A DNA stretch of 64,000 bases, taken from contig JAWHQI010000228.1 of the NCBI GenBank assembly GCA_033032865.1, positions 1,426,001-1,490,000 of the forward strand, in the 5' to 3' direction. The position numbers and the translations under genes were made by a program. This document shows positions 42,561 to 53,954 of this stretch, piece by piece. This DNA is from Dactylorhiza incarnata. Lineage: Eukaryota; Streptophyta; Magnoliopsida; Asparagales; Orchidaceae. The notes below the pieces were generated by a model that made no database searches, was not told where the DNA came from, and saw only the letters and a program-made list of their open reading frames with translations. Numbering within the stretch: position 1 is the first letter of the stretch; each line of letters starts with the position of its first letter.

Positions 42561-43189
42561 TTCATTTATATATCAAAAATATTCCATTTCTATTTTTTTT
42601 GTACCTGAGATTTTATTACAAATAATAATCTTGAAAACACACATATATTTAATATTTCGTAACAAGATCAACATGTATTTATTCACACCAAAAAGTATTA
42701 CATAGAGTACAAGTTATTATCATCTCTTCTAAAATAATACAATATTACATTACAAGATCAACATGTTTCTAATAAATCTTCCGTCACTTTTCAAAAAAAG
42801 GAATTGTCCATCACTTTCTGACTAATGAATCTTTCGTCACTTGCCGGTCAATGCTCGAGCACCCTACAAATAAAAGAGAGCAGAAACACCTTCTTCCGAC
42901 TAATGCATCTTCTTCCGTCACTTTTCGTCCCAAGCTCCAACTCCCTACAAATAAAAGAGAGCATTTATTAAAGGGGGCAGCAACACTTTAAAGGGGGCAA
43001 AAAAGTAATATAAAGAGGATTCATGGGTGTGATGTGAAAATGTGTAAGCTTTACAAGGCATAAAAGTTTAAAACTAATACTTAGATGCAGTTTAATACAT
43101 AAATAGTTCATTAGATCATTACAATACATAAGCATTGAATAAGATAGCTGAATAAGCAGTTGAAGAACCCTAAACTATTTACTGTAGCT
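42561..43189. other. AT-rich CACTA interior
   Basis: No gene seen. ATCAACATGT and CTTCCGTCACTTTTC phrases are each repeated once or twice. Confidence 0.5.
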
Positions 43190-43540
43190 GCAGCAAAGAG
43201 TTTGTTGCAGCAACTGCAAACTGACTGCTATAGTTTGCTGCAGCTATAGTCTGCTGCAACAAACTGCCTGCTGCAGCATGCTGCAGCTGCTACAACAAAC
43301 TCCCTGCTGCAGCCTACTGCAGCTACTGCAGCAATCGGCCTGCTGCAGTCTGCTGCAGCAAACTGGCAGCTATAGTTTGTTGCAGTTTGCTGCAGCAAAC
43401 TTGCAGCTGCTATAGCAAACTGGCAGCTACAAGCTGCATCAAACTATAGTAGGCAGTTTGTTGCAGCTGCAGCAAACTGGCTGCTATAGTTTCCTGCAAC
43501 TGCAGCAAATTGGATACTGCAGTTTGCTGAGATGCACCCT
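43190..43540. repeat. CTGCAG-rich degenerate repeat
   Basis: Words GCTGCAGCAAACT, CTGCTATAGTTTG and TGCAGCTGC alternate for about 350 bp on both orientations, making many short inverted repeats. No fixed period. Confidence 0.8.
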
Positions 43541-43970
43541 CTTAGGCTGAGTTTGGCGCGACTTTTTTGCTCAGGTGAGTTTGGACAAAAACGACACTAT
43601 CATAGAATGCATGTTTGGCAAGACTGATTATGACGACCACCAAGAAAAGAAAACAAGTTTTGAACATAAAATAGCAAACATCAAGCTAAGGTGAAATAAG
43701 TTCAATGGTTAAGAAATGTACTCATATATATGATGCTAGTTTGATTTATAGTAAAACATAGCTTATTCTCATCCCTGGAAGTTTGTTTAATAAGATTTCA
43801 CGAATTCAACATTATTCTAAACAAAAAGCTCATATTTTCAAGGATGGCTCAAGATTTTTAACGAATAAACCCTGAAGTAAAATAATTTATGGTTTTTAGA
43901 GACACGAATTTGAAGTGAAACGAGCATGAACTCACATAAAAGCATTGTTTGGCACTCGAAGAGAGCTCAC
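43541..43970. other. AT-rich stretch downstream of the captured gene fragment
   Basis: No open frame. TTTTGCTCAGGTGAGTTTGGAC at about 43567 recurs at about 46681 in nearly the same form, marking an internal duplication in the CACTA element. Confidence 0.5.
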
Positions 43971-45384
43971 CTGCACAACTTCCAATGATAATGCACTTGT
44001 GGACACAATGTCAACCTTATCTACCTGCATCCAGAAACAAATTTAAATGCTATAGAAGTGTACGTAAGATATCAACCTAATTAGAAATCATGAAATAAAA
44101 CTGCATAAATCTATCATACAAAGCCTCTTATTTCAGATGGGAAAATTTTCCTCAAAGTTAATGGATTGTTGAATAACTCTAAAATATGTTTTGGAGAAAC
44201 AAACAAACAAATTGATACAATGAACAAAGATTATACTTAAAAAATTGAGAAATTCACCTCCATTGAATTTGTAGTATGATTATTATGTTCATTGAGTCCA
44301 TAATCAAAACTCAGATCTCCGTCATTGCTGCTGTCGGAACAAAAAGAGCCACCATAATCATCCAATGATTTCAGCCCTTTCCTAAAGAAATTCAACTGAT
44401 TTCCTAGCAGAAAATGAATAAAAATCTTTCTACAAGCTTATGTTGAAATAAAATAAACTCTTTGACAACCCAAATAGCAAAAAATCACCTGGGCTGCATG
44501 GTGTCGAGCAGCTTGAGTGAGAAGACTTCTGGATTGACCCTATTTCAACTATTTTAAGCGGAAGATGAAAAGGTTCGCATCCTCCTCATAATCTTCTCGA
44601 GCGGTTTGTAGCTGTTGTAGTGTTACTGCCTCCCCTTTAGAATTTTTTTATTTTCCTTTTACTCTAGGCGCGATTAACATCAATTTATACAACTCTCTGT
44701 AGAATGTGGCAAATTAAATTTGAGAACAAATACAAAACAATGTAAGAAAATTAGCCTAAACATACATAATTATCAACAAGATTTTGAACTTCAAATTGGG
44801 CTTTTCCTAACATCAACAATACACGACCTGCATGGATTTAAGAAAATGAAGATTGATTTTTAAAGGAAGAAGGGATGAAAACATTTCAGCCATCATATGA
44901 ACAATTTAACAGACAGATCAAGCACAAAAATAAATAACTAATATGTATTTAACTACATGAATTCAAGTGTCTTCATTATTTAAAAACATCAAGGGGCATA
45001 AGTTTCAATATAAGCAATATCTAATAAACTCAGTTAGAATTCCAGATGACGCCAAATGATTTAGTTGAAAAAGAATCCCAAACTGCAAAAGAACCCATCC
45101 AAGACAAATGTGAAATTACTTTAGGGCACATACCACTATCTTCATCATCATGCATATCAGTCTTTTCAAGTAGGCATGTGCCCATCTCACGTAGTGCTTC
45201 AGAAAATTCTGCAGCAAAATTTTACCAAAATGGTTGTTGGAAGGGAAACTTAAAATAAGATAACTGTCAAAAGTTAAAACTTTCCTATGTTTTAACCAAG
45301 AATCAATTTATCATATGCACTGTTTGCAGTGGCTGCTGCTGCTGATAGTAAACCATCATAGCAGCACTTCATGTCTTGCATGTC
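43971..45384 (-). pseudogene. Captured fragment of an At2g33490-like gene, five or six exons with introns
   Basis: Minus-strand exons by splice signals: 45384-45313 (DMQDMKCCYDGLLSAAAATA), 45208-45134 (EFSEALREMGTCLLEKT), 44827-44766 (RVLLMLGKAQFEVQNLVDNY), 44696-44489 (TLQQLQTAREDYEEDANLF, then GQSRSLLTQAARHHAAQ), 44395-44258 (FFRKGLKSLDDYGGSF) and perhaps 44024-43971. I recognise these as the N-terminal helical (BAR-like) part of the plant hydroxyproline-rich family that includes Arabidopsis At2g33490. Breaks: the donor after exon 1 reads AT not GT, exon 4 lost its first part and has stops, and the start exon is absent. Retained introns show that genomic DNA was captured. Confidence 0.8.
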
Positions 45385-46176
45385 CTGCAAAAGGAAGCAG
45401 TGCAGGTAAAGATAATGAATAGTGAGTGGTGGAATAATTTGAAACAAAGAAAAAAATAGGGTTTTCAGCTTCCCTAGCTTTGTGTTCTTCCAGTGACATT
45501 GCGGCACGGCAAAATTTGACCTGAACTTCTATGTGTCAGACCAATCCAAGCTGGGTTTTATTGCAAGAGGTTAAATGTTCGCTTTCCTCCAACCATCTAC
45601 AAATCAGTAAATAAAGCCCAAAGATCATGCATGCCAACACCCATAAATTTTTCAATAATTCACACCAGATGCTATATTATATACTGGCAATTGAAGATCT
45701 AGAAATCATAATCAAAATTAGTAGTCAAAGATTATGTGAACCTGGATGCAACCCTAGAGAAATAACTACCAAATCTCCATCGACTGCCACAGCAGAAAAA
45801 AGCACACCAAATCTATATTGAGCATAAATCAATTCAGAAAATGGTTTAGAGTTTCAACACAGAGCTTCCATGAGCACCAAAAACTATTAAGTACCCTCAA
45901 TCACAAGATAATCCTCAAACTAAGAAAATAGGAAATCGAATAAGAGCTCGAACATCATCAAAACCCTAGTACTTCTCCGTCATTTTTCTGGCTTAGTCAT
46001 ACACGTGAAGCCCCAAACCCCAAACCCCAAATCAAGACAAAAATAAGAAAATCCAATCACAATTTTCATACAAACAAACCCTAAATCCATACACACACAC
46101 ATCCATAAACAAGAAAATGCATTTTCCCTAACTAACTACACCATTGAACCATCACAAAATTGAAAAAAAAACTTAC
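45385..46176 (-). other. Upstream flank of the captured fragment
   Basis: No exon of the At2g33490-like family is recognisable here. CCCCAAACCCCAAACCCCAAAT at about 46013 is a short 7-bp repeat. A pyrimidine/A-rich stretch at 45960-46140 looks like a plant 5' region or intron. Confidence 0.4.
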
Positions 46177-46242
46177 AATGGAGAAGGGAGGACGATTGAT
46201 GGTTCCAGGGAAGATAAAGTTGAGGTTGGAGGAGGTATCCAT
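46177..46242 (-). other. Possible first exon (22 codons) with consensus donor
   Basis: ATG at 46242 opens MDTSSNLNFIFPGTINRPP and ends at T|GTAAGTTT. It is not the start of the At2g33490 family as I know it, so it could be a different captured exon or chance. Confidence 0.3.
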
Positions 46243-46370
46243 CGGCGAAATGAAGGAACCCTTCGCAAACTCTCGGGAACATGGATGCGGGAGGACGGGG
46301 AGCGGGCATGAATAAAGCAACGAAAGTCGGTGCCCTAGGGCCACCAGTAAAATGGAGTAGGTGCGCCTGG

Positions 46371-46510
46371 GAGGAGATGGAAAGCGCCGGAAGGCTTCCT
46401 GGCGGCTGGAAGTTGTGCGATCTGGAGGAGATGGAAGGAGTCGGAAAGCTTCCGTACGGCTGGAAGGCATGCTATATGGAGGAGATGGAAGGAGCGGGAG
46501 TACTCCTTTA
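46371..46510. repeat. 54-bp tandem repeat, nearly three units
   Basis: GAGGAGATGGAA starts at 46371, 46425 and 46479. Each unit contains CGGAAAGCTTCC or a close form. Open on both strands because 54 is a multiple of three. Confidence 0.85.
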
Positions 46511-46531
46511 ATTGTTTTGCCAATTAATCTT

Positions 46532-46582
46532 ATGGAGGGAAATTTCCCTCCATTAATCTGATGGAGGGAAATTTCCCTCCAT
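46532..46582. repeat. Two copies of a 22-bp perfect palindrome
   Basis: ATGGAGGGAAA followed by its exact reverse complement, at 46532-46553 and 46561-46582. Imperfect forms lie near both CACTA ends (about 38965, 39533, 49410, 50335, 50945). Confidence 0.9.
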
Positions 46583-47480
46583 ACATTTCACGGCATATAA
46601 AATATTAAAATTAATAAAATTTATTTTTTAATTAATACAACAATATCACCCAAGACTTCGTCTCCCTTTGGTGCGGCGTTTTTGCTCCGGTGAGTTTGGA
46701 CAAAAATGTCAATGCCATAAAATGTTGTTTGACATTACAACATTATGTGATAGTGTTATAGACTGTCGAGGCGGGGCGCTATCGAGGCGGGATTACTGTC
46801 GCGCGGGGAACATGGGCTTTCTGGGCACTGTCAGTTAATCGAGCGTCCAAATATTTCATTCATGTGAAATATTCAACTCATAATTTGAAATGTGGTCATT
46901 TATGCAAATTTATTACTTTATTTGATATGTTGACGTACTCAATAGTCTATATAGACTCACTTCTGTGACTCAACAATCTATATATACTCACTTCGGCGGT
47001 TCACTAATGACGGTTCATAACCACCACGTTCACGACCGCTATCGTCATGCCAAACAGAGCCTTCATCTAACCATTATTTTTAATTAATAATAAATATTCA
47101 TTTATAAAGAATTAGTTAACGTATATACATTAAATATTTTTTTCTTTCAAAGTAACTTTGTGACTCTACGATATTTATTCGTCATCTCTCGGCTCATATG
47201 CTAAACCCTAACTAAATTTTCTAATAAGATTCCTAATCAGGGAAAGGATACCAACGAAAACTTGCAACCTGGAAGGGGTTTCCAGCACAACCATGGTTAA
47301 GACAAAGCATATAACCTGAACAAAATTTCTAACAGGGATACGCTAAAGCCCCCTAAACAAAATTGGGAGATGAAGAAATACAAGACCTGGAAGCAAGATT
47401 TCCTTGCACAATATAAGATAATGCCTTCTCAGCCCCATATCCAAGCCAAATTCAGAAGAAGGCATAACCTGGAAGGAATT
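46583..47480. other. CACTA interior without gene
   Basis: Contains GTCGAGGCGGGGCGCTATCGAGGCGGG at about 46764, related to the subterminal GGCGGGGTACTGTCGC near 51165. The rest is AT-rich with no frame. Confidence 0.45.
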
Positions 47481-48251
47481 CTTAGCTTAGATATTGGGTC
47501 GTGCAAAGCATATGACCTAGACGAAATTTTCTGCACCAACATCGGATAATGCTTTCGCAACCCCACAATCGACCGAATTCAGTTAGACAAAAGAAGAAAA
47601 AGAGGAGGGGAGGAGAGGAGGAGATGGGGGAGAAGAGTTTCCTTGCCTCATTCAAACCGCGACCCGAAGGACTTGCGACAAGAAGAGGAAAAGCCGCCCG
47701 GATCCACAGCTCCGGCGACGAAACCAGCTCCGGCGACGAAAAGCCCTTCATCTCCGACGTCTCCGATGCCGCTCCACTCCGACCACGCCAAACCCTACCC
47801 CGCAGCTCTCTCTCTCTCTCTCCCGAATGGAGCCATCGGGGAAGGAAGGAATAAAAACTGCCGGCAAATCCTAAAAACAGCAGCCTATATAAGTATAGAA
47901 TAATAATAATAAACAACTTTCATATATATAAATTTTATATATAATTTATATATATTATATATGATTGCATACATGTACCCACCTGCATAAATACATGCCT
48001 AATGAAACACCACATTTTATGCATATATATATATATATCATATTTATGTTTGTATAAATCTCTATACGCCACTATACGTACAAACATATACCCTTATACA
48101 ACCTCTTGCACAATTACGAATACATATATACACTTATATATTCTTCCTAAATATAAACTTCTATATCTATAACTATATAAGCCTAATTACTTATAAACTT
48201 ACCTATATAAAAACATAACCGTACATGCGCATAAAACTTCATACATACTCT

Positions 48252-48303
<52 letters not shown>

Positions 48304-48526
48304 TTTGTAAACACCTACCCGCATGGACCTACAAACATGCATATATATACGTACACATAACATCATAAATGACTCAATCGAGGATAACTCGCCGGACGAC
48401 GACGATCACGCAACGGTAACGCCCCTACGCACCTACGCCCTGAATTAAAATCTCGCTTTAGAATAATTATTATTAATTCCATATGACTTAAATAAAATAA
48501 TTATAAGAAAAACCCGGGGCGTTACA
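47481..48526 (-). repeat. Minus-strand gypsy-type LTR fragment inside CACTA
   Basis: On the minus strand 48526 starts TGTAACGCCCCGGG, the opening of many plant gypsy LTRs. Further along, a TATATAGG box (about 47890) precedes a GC-rich, GAGAGAGA-containing leader-like sequence (47830-47560), as in LTR R regions. No internal gypsy sequence or second LTR is present, so it may be a solo or truncated LTR. The left border is not defined. A (TA)n run is at 48255-48292. Confidence 0.5.
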
Positions 48527-48952
48527 GTGTGTACCTCTGTATGTTTGTGTGTGTGTGTGTGTCTATGTATGTGTATGTGTCTGTGTTTGTGTGTGTCTGT
48601 GTGTGTGTGTCTGTGTATCTGTCTGTGTGTTTGTTTGTCTGTGTGTTTGTATGTGTTTCTGTATGTGTGACTGTATGTGTTTATATGTGTCTATATGTGT
48701 CTATATGTGTCGGTGTGTCTATCTGTGTTTTTTTGTGTCTGCCTATGTTTGTCTGTGTCTGTCTTTGTGTCTGTATCTATTTGTGTCTGTGTCAATCTGT
48801 GTATGTGTTTGTGTCAGTTTGTTTCTGTGTTTGTGTCAGTCTGTTTCTGTGTATGTGTATGTGTATGTGTCTTTGTGTTTGTGTTCGTGTCTGTGTCTGT
48901 GTGTCTGTCTGTATCTGTATCTGTGTCTATCTGTGTATGTGTATGTGTGCTG

Positions 48953-48993
<41 letters not shown>

Positions 48994-49220
48994 TGTTTGT
49001 GTGTTTGTGTGTCTGTGTGTCTGTGTGTCTGTGTGTCTGTGTGTCTGTGTGTCTCTGCGTCTGTGTGTCTGTGTGTTTGTGTGTCTGTGCGTCTGTGCAT
49101 GTGTGTCTGTCTGTGTGTCCATGTATCTATGCGTGTCTGTGTGTGTCTGTGTGTGTCTGTGTGTTTGTGTTTGTGTTTGTGTGTGTGTGTCTGTGCGTGT
49201 GTTTGTGTGTCTGTGCTTTG
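48527..49220. repeat. GT/CT-rich degenerate minisatellite (about 690 bp)
   Basis: TGTGTGTCTGTGTG and variants with almost no other sequence. All three forward frames are open for over 250 codons with only Cys, Val, Leu, Ser and Phe, which is a by-product of composition. Confidence 0.9.
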
Positions 49221-50282
49221 CAAGAAAATGCTCCCGAGCGAAAACGTGTGCGGTGGTCGCGCGTGCACACAGGAGTGTCTTTGCGTGCGTGCGGGGGCCG
49301 TGCGCGATCGTTATTTTTATTCTAAAATTATGTAATAAATTAATGTCATATTTGTATTCATTTTTAAATTTAATGTTTTTTATTTTTGGATTTTTTTTTG
49401 CAAAATTTTATGGACGAAAATTTTCCTTCATATATTTCATTTGTGTAAAAGAGAGTGGGAGAGAAGAAAAACTTTTATAAAGAAGTTTCAAAATTTTATA
49501 AAAACTTTATATAAAGATTTATAAAAACTTTATTTAAAGAAACTTTATATATCTTTAACTAATATATATAAAGAAACTTTAAAGTGATTTTTTATTAAAA
49601 TATAAATGTTTTTGAAAAAAATAATAATAAAATATTGATGTATATTTTTTACGGTCATTTTGAGTACTCATATGTATATGTTGTGGCGAAGCCCGCCGTC
49701 ACCGGCCGGGTACTGTAGAATGCAAGTGCAGCCCGCTCGAATACGGGCGTAGCCCGCTAAGAATCAGCGAGCACGGGCGAAGCTGCTCGCAAAGCTTTAT
49801 ATAAAAACTTGCACCAAGTTGAAAAATGTGCGCCCACGAGAAAATGTGTAACTAGCTAGGCTAAAACGTGCCCGGGTGAGAAAAAGCACCAGGACGAAAA
49901 AAGCGCGCCCGTAAATATGTGTTTTTGAAGAAAACGCTAGCTCCTGAGCGAATAACTTGTGCGTAAATAAAATTGTGCTCGCGAGCCAAAAAGTGTGCGC
50001 AGTCAAAAACACGTGCCCTGACAAAAATGAACTCGGGAGAGAATGAGTGATGATTCGAAAATGCGTTCTCGGGCGAAAACATGCTCCCGGGCAAAAATGC
50101 GCGCCTGTGAGACAATGCGCCCGGGCAAAAATGCATGCCGAGAAATAAAACGCGCATCCGAGTGAAAAGCTCGTGCTCGAGCGAAAAAAGGGCGCTCGAA
50201 GGGTACAATTATTTCACCGCTGCGCACAATGAAAAAATATGCGTGCATGCGGGGCCAGTGCGCGATCGTTATTTTTATTCAG
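49221..50282. other. Right CACTA interior with CGGGCGAAAA repeats
   Basis: AT-rich at 49320-49670. From 49680 to 50200 words such as CGGGCGAAAACATGC, GCGCCCGGG and GAGCGAAAA repeat roughly every 20-25 bp. TGCGCGATCGTTATTTTTATTC occurs at both 49300 and 50262. No gene seen. Confidence 0.6.
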
Positions 50283-51593
50283 AAATTATATTAATATGTT
50301 TTAAATTTTTTGATTTGTTTTGTGCAAAATTTTATGGAGGGAAATTTCTCATATATTTCATTAATGTGAGAGTGAAGGAAATAGACAAAACTTAATAAAC
50401 TAGAGGAAGAGAACGGCGCCCGGCGACGGCCGAGAAAGAGAACGACGATGGCGGCGGCCGTGGAAGAGAGAGGTGACGGCGGCGGCGACCGTCGAAGAGA
50501 GGGGAGACAACGGCGGCGGCCGTACGTGAAAGACATTGCTACAGCTCGCAAATGGATGTTTGTGTGTTTGGTTGTCCGTGTCTGTGTGTGTGCATGTGTC
50601 TGTGTTTGAGCCCCGACACATGCAATACATGCTAGCTCTCAAGCAAAAAAAGGAAAACTACACGCACGAGAGTGCATTTGCGTGCGCGCGAGAGTGCATT
50701 TGCGTGCGCGCAAGAGTGCGTTTGCGTGCGCCCGAGAGTGCATTTGCATGCGCGCGAGAGTGCATTTGCGTGCGCGTGAGAGTGCATTTACGTGCGCGCG
50801 AGAATGCATTTGCGTGCACGCGGGTTCGTGCGTGATTTTATTTTAATTCCAAAATTATATTAAAAAATTAATGTCATATTAATTTGCATTCATTTTTACA
50901 TTTAATATATTTTTAATATTTAGTTTAGTTTAGTTCAAAATTTTATGGAGAGAAATTTTCATCCGTATATTTCATTCATTCATGTGAGAGAGAGATAGAG
51001 CTGCATAGGAGAGAGGCAGAAAAACTTTCATAAAAAGTTAAAGATTTATAAAAACCCCCGTATGCGCAAAAATACATGTCGCAATAGTACCACATATCTG
51101 CGACAGCCGCGCACGAATGTTTGCGAGCTGTAGGAGTACTGTCGTCGCGTTAGAGCACTATCTAGGCGGGGTACTGTCGCACGCATACAAAATTTTTTTT
51201 TCAAAAAAATAAGAATAATTCAAAACTTTGATAATAAAATTGAACAAAAATTGAAAATAAAATTTGATATATTTTTTGTAACAAAACTTTAATAATAAAA
51301 TATTACTATTAGTAAGGACAATGTCTTTGTCACAAAAAACTTTCATGATGTGGTTACAATTGATACTTATTGTGAGAAAATTTTTCTATTTGTAACGTAA
51401 CATTAGTGTTGTTACAAATACTTATAGTTATAGTAACGAATTAATTATTATTGTAACAAAATTTAAAAAATTCGTTACCAAAAAGTTCTTTTTTGTAACA
51501 ACAAAAAAACTTTGTTACTAAATATAACTATTAGTAACAAACTGTGTTTCAGTTACATTCCAGTCCTTACAACAGGTGCAGTTTGTTGTAGTG
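50283..51593. repeat. Right CACTA subterminal region
   Basis: Reverse complement of 38332 to about 39595. It contains the 22-bp array and a dense TCGTTAC/GTAACAAA region next to the terminus. Confidence 0.8.
50669..50825. repeat. 22-bp tandem repeat, seven units
   Basis: AGTGCATTTGCGTGCGCGCG type units start near 50671, 50693, 50715, 50737, 50759, 50781 and 50803. Confidence 0.9.
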
Positions 51594-53025
51594 TGATGTG
51601 CTTACGACTTCGGCCCAAAAAAGACTTAGGTAATTTATACTCAGATAGCATAATACGTGCTAGTTCTTTAATTAACCTTTTCTTTCATTCTACAACACCA
51701 TTTTGTTGAGGTGTGCGCGGAGCAGTGAACTCATGCTTAATACCTAACATTTCGCAAAAAAATTTAACATTTTCATTATCAAATTCTCCTCCATGATCTG
51801 AGCGAATGCATTTTATTTTTAAATCTAGTTCATTTTGAATATGAGTACATAATTTTGAAAATTAGTAAAATGCTTCAGATTTGGAAGATAGAAATAAAGT
51901 CTAATAATATCTAGAGAAATCATCAATTAGAACAAATGCATATATTCTACCACCAAGACTTGCGGTGCCAACGGGGTCAAAGAGATCCATATGAATTAAT
52001 TGCAAAGGTCTTGTGGTAGAAATTTAGTTTTTGCTTTTAAAAGATGATTTTGTAGATTTTCCTTTTTGACATGGAGAACATAGTGAAGATACATTTCCAT
52101 TTAATCTACGCAATCCTCTAATCAATTCCTTTTTGGCTAGTTTTAAAATGAGCTTAGTACTAGCGTGACCTAAACATCTATGCCAAAGTTCTAACTCATC
52201 ATTTTTAGTTACAAAACATTTTATAGATAATTTGGAAAGATCATGAAATGAAACTATATATATGTTGTGAGTCCTAGGTGCAGTTAGTAAAACATCTTTT
52301 GTGTTAGGATTAAATATTTTGCAAAGAGTTTTGGATACTCAAATAAAACATCTAATCCTTTATTACACAATTAACTAATAGATATTAAGTTATGTTTTAG
52401 ACCTTTTACACAAAGAACATTAGAGATAATAAAGGATTTGTTACCCACTGTACCGACTCCCAAGATTTTTCCTTTACCATTATCTCCAAAGGTTACGATC
52501 CCTCCTTCTTTTCTAGGCTAAGTAACTTATCTTTGTTGCCCATCATGTGCATGTAGCTGCCCAAGTCCAAGTACCATACGTCCTTCGTATCCTTAGCCTT
52601 CCTGCAAATCTAGAAATAAGATGAGGGTAAAGATCCGGATACCCAAGTGGTACCACCCATAGAATAAGTGGATGTCTTAGGTACCCATATTTGTTTTAAA
52701 GATCCCTATTTTATTTTACTGTAAGAGCTAGACGTGTGTCCAAACCTATTACAGTTTGCACATGAAATAAAGGGGGTTGAGACCCTTTTCTGAAATTCTA
52801 AATTGTTCTTAATGGTTGAGGTTTGATTTTTTGAAAAAATAGAAGATTTTTTATATGAGGTGCTACCACTAGTGTTAGTGGCTAGCGCCACACGGTAGCT
52901 ATCACTTTGATATCCGAGTCCAAATTTTCTAGAACCTTTTCGTCGAGCATCCTTCTGGAAGTATTTCTGGAAAGGTGTTCCTTCTTTCCTGATTTCTAAT
53001 GAATTTTTTTAAGTTCTTGACCAGG
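51594..53025 (-). pseudogene. pol: Copia-4 gag C-terminus, protease and integrase start
   Basis: Right to left: gag tail KKFIRNQERRNTFPE, zinc knuckle CANCNRFGHTSSSY with the last Cys changed to Tyr (about 52770-52730), protease DVWYLDLGSYMHMM with DLG in place of DSG, then VLCVKGLKHNLISISQLCNK. The GAG-pre-integrase and integrase that follow have several stops. The integrase keeps TPQQNGVVERKN-type sequence at about 51705 and ends SLFWAEVVSTS at the CACTA insertion. Confidence 0.75.
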
Positions 53026-53067
53026 TGTAACGCAACTGATTTTCGTTAATTATTTAAGTGGCCGCTG

Positions 53068-53099
53068 TGACGTAATTTTGGCGTTTGGGTGTTACGTCA
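53068..53099 (+). promoter_or_regulatory. Inverted TGACGTAA ... TTACGTCA pair
   Basis: TGACGTAA at 53068-53075 and its reverse complement at 53092-53099, also at 61101-61108 and 61125-61132 in the 3' LTR. TGACGT cores are bZIP/TGA factor sites in plants, and the position in U3 fits an enhancer. Confidence 0.5.
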
Positions 53100-53255
53100 G
53101 CTTGCCAGGTTTAGTTTTGGGCCTTAGCCTAGTTAAAGTGTGTAATTTAGATTGAACGTGTAAGGTTTCGCATCATTTTGAGTTATGGGATATTATTTAT
53201 GTAATTATTGCATTCATTATAATTCCCTGGCTCTATGTTCGGCGATTTGAAGAGG

Positions 53256-53485
53256 GCCTGCGTTCGACGAACGGCAGAGGGCCTGCGTTCGACGAACGGC
53301 AGAGGGCCTCCGTTCGACGAATGACAGAGGGGCTGCGTTCAATGAATGGAAGAGGGCCTGCGTTCGACGAACGATAGAGGGGCTGCGTTCGACGAACGGC
53401 AGGGGAGCTACGTTCGACCAACGGTAGAGGAGCTGCATTCGACGAACGGTAGAGGAGCTGCGTTCGAAAAATGGCTGGCTGAGCT
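53256..53485 (+). repeat. 25-bp tandem repeat, nine units, core GTTCGACGAAC
   Basis: CGTTCGACGA or variants start at 53261, 53286, 53311, 53336, 53361, 53386, 53411, 53436 and 53461. The core is an 11-bp palindrome around a central A. The 3' LTR has the same array at about 61290-61490. Confidence 0.9.
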
Positions 53486-53954
53486 CGACGAACTCCTGGA
53501 GGCTTAATATTTATACATTAAGCGTAGGTTTTATCTTTTAATCTCCTTCCCTTTTCGGCCGACCTGAGTTCTATCAGGCGAGAGAGCGAGAACGGCGTGT
53601 CGTGGAGCTTCCGGCCGGCAATTAGAGGGCTGTAGTAGTTGGAATTGTGTTTGGAGAGTGGATTTGGAAAGCACTCGGCGAGATCTTCGTTCTAGTGGTA
53701 AGCTTTTCCCGTTTCGTGGATTTTTGGAGTTCGAGGTAGTAACCTAACCCTCTTTTCAATCCGAACAGTTTCAGGATTCGTGCTTGGGTGAGGTCATGGC
53801 TGATCCATAGCTTTTGGAGCGGAGGTCTTCGAGTTTAGCAAGGTTTAAGGCAAGTGGCTATCCCCTCCTTCTAGTTGTTTTCTTAAAGCACTATTTTTCT
53901 ATGGTTTTGTGTTCTTGCTGTGTCTTGGCTTGTTTCTCGAAAGTTTCTTGTACA

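Larger units (their letters stand above)
42116..51593. mobile_element. Non-autonomous CACTA (En/Spm-type) transposon, 9478 bp, with captured DNA
   Basis: Both ends begin with the same 18 bases, CACTACAACAAACTGCAC (42116-42133 and, inverted, 51576-51593). A 3-bp duplication TGA flanks it (42113-42115 and 51594-51596), the size made by CACTA elements, and the Copia-4 integrase frame rejoins across it. Near the ends TCGTTACAAT words are arrayed in both orientations. No TnpA or TnpD transposase frame is visible. Inside are a captured plant gene fragment, an LTR piece and several minisatellites. Confidence 0.9.

Noticed and set aside
47482..47916. 144-codon minus-strand frame suggesting a captured gene
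   Set aside because: It ends in low-complexity Ser/Leu/Phe from a GA-rich leader-like segment and better fits an LTR R region.
48529..49480. Long overlapping open frames (over 250 codons) in all three forward frames
   Set aside because: They translate a GT/CT-rich minisatellite into Cys/Val/Leu/Ser runs. All frames are open at once, which shows composition, not coding.
49797..50248. Minus-strand frames with repeated Arg/Phe/Ala words
   Set aside because: Translations of the CGGGCGAAAA subterminal repeats of CACTA.
40066..51593. Single CACTA element from 38332 to 51593
   Set aside because: The Copia-4 frame and the TGA duplication define the element as 42116-51593; 38332 is a separate truncated end.
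53256..53485. Regular 25-bp repeats resembling a CRISPR array
   Set aside because: Units are contiguous with no unique spacers, and the context is a plant LTR.
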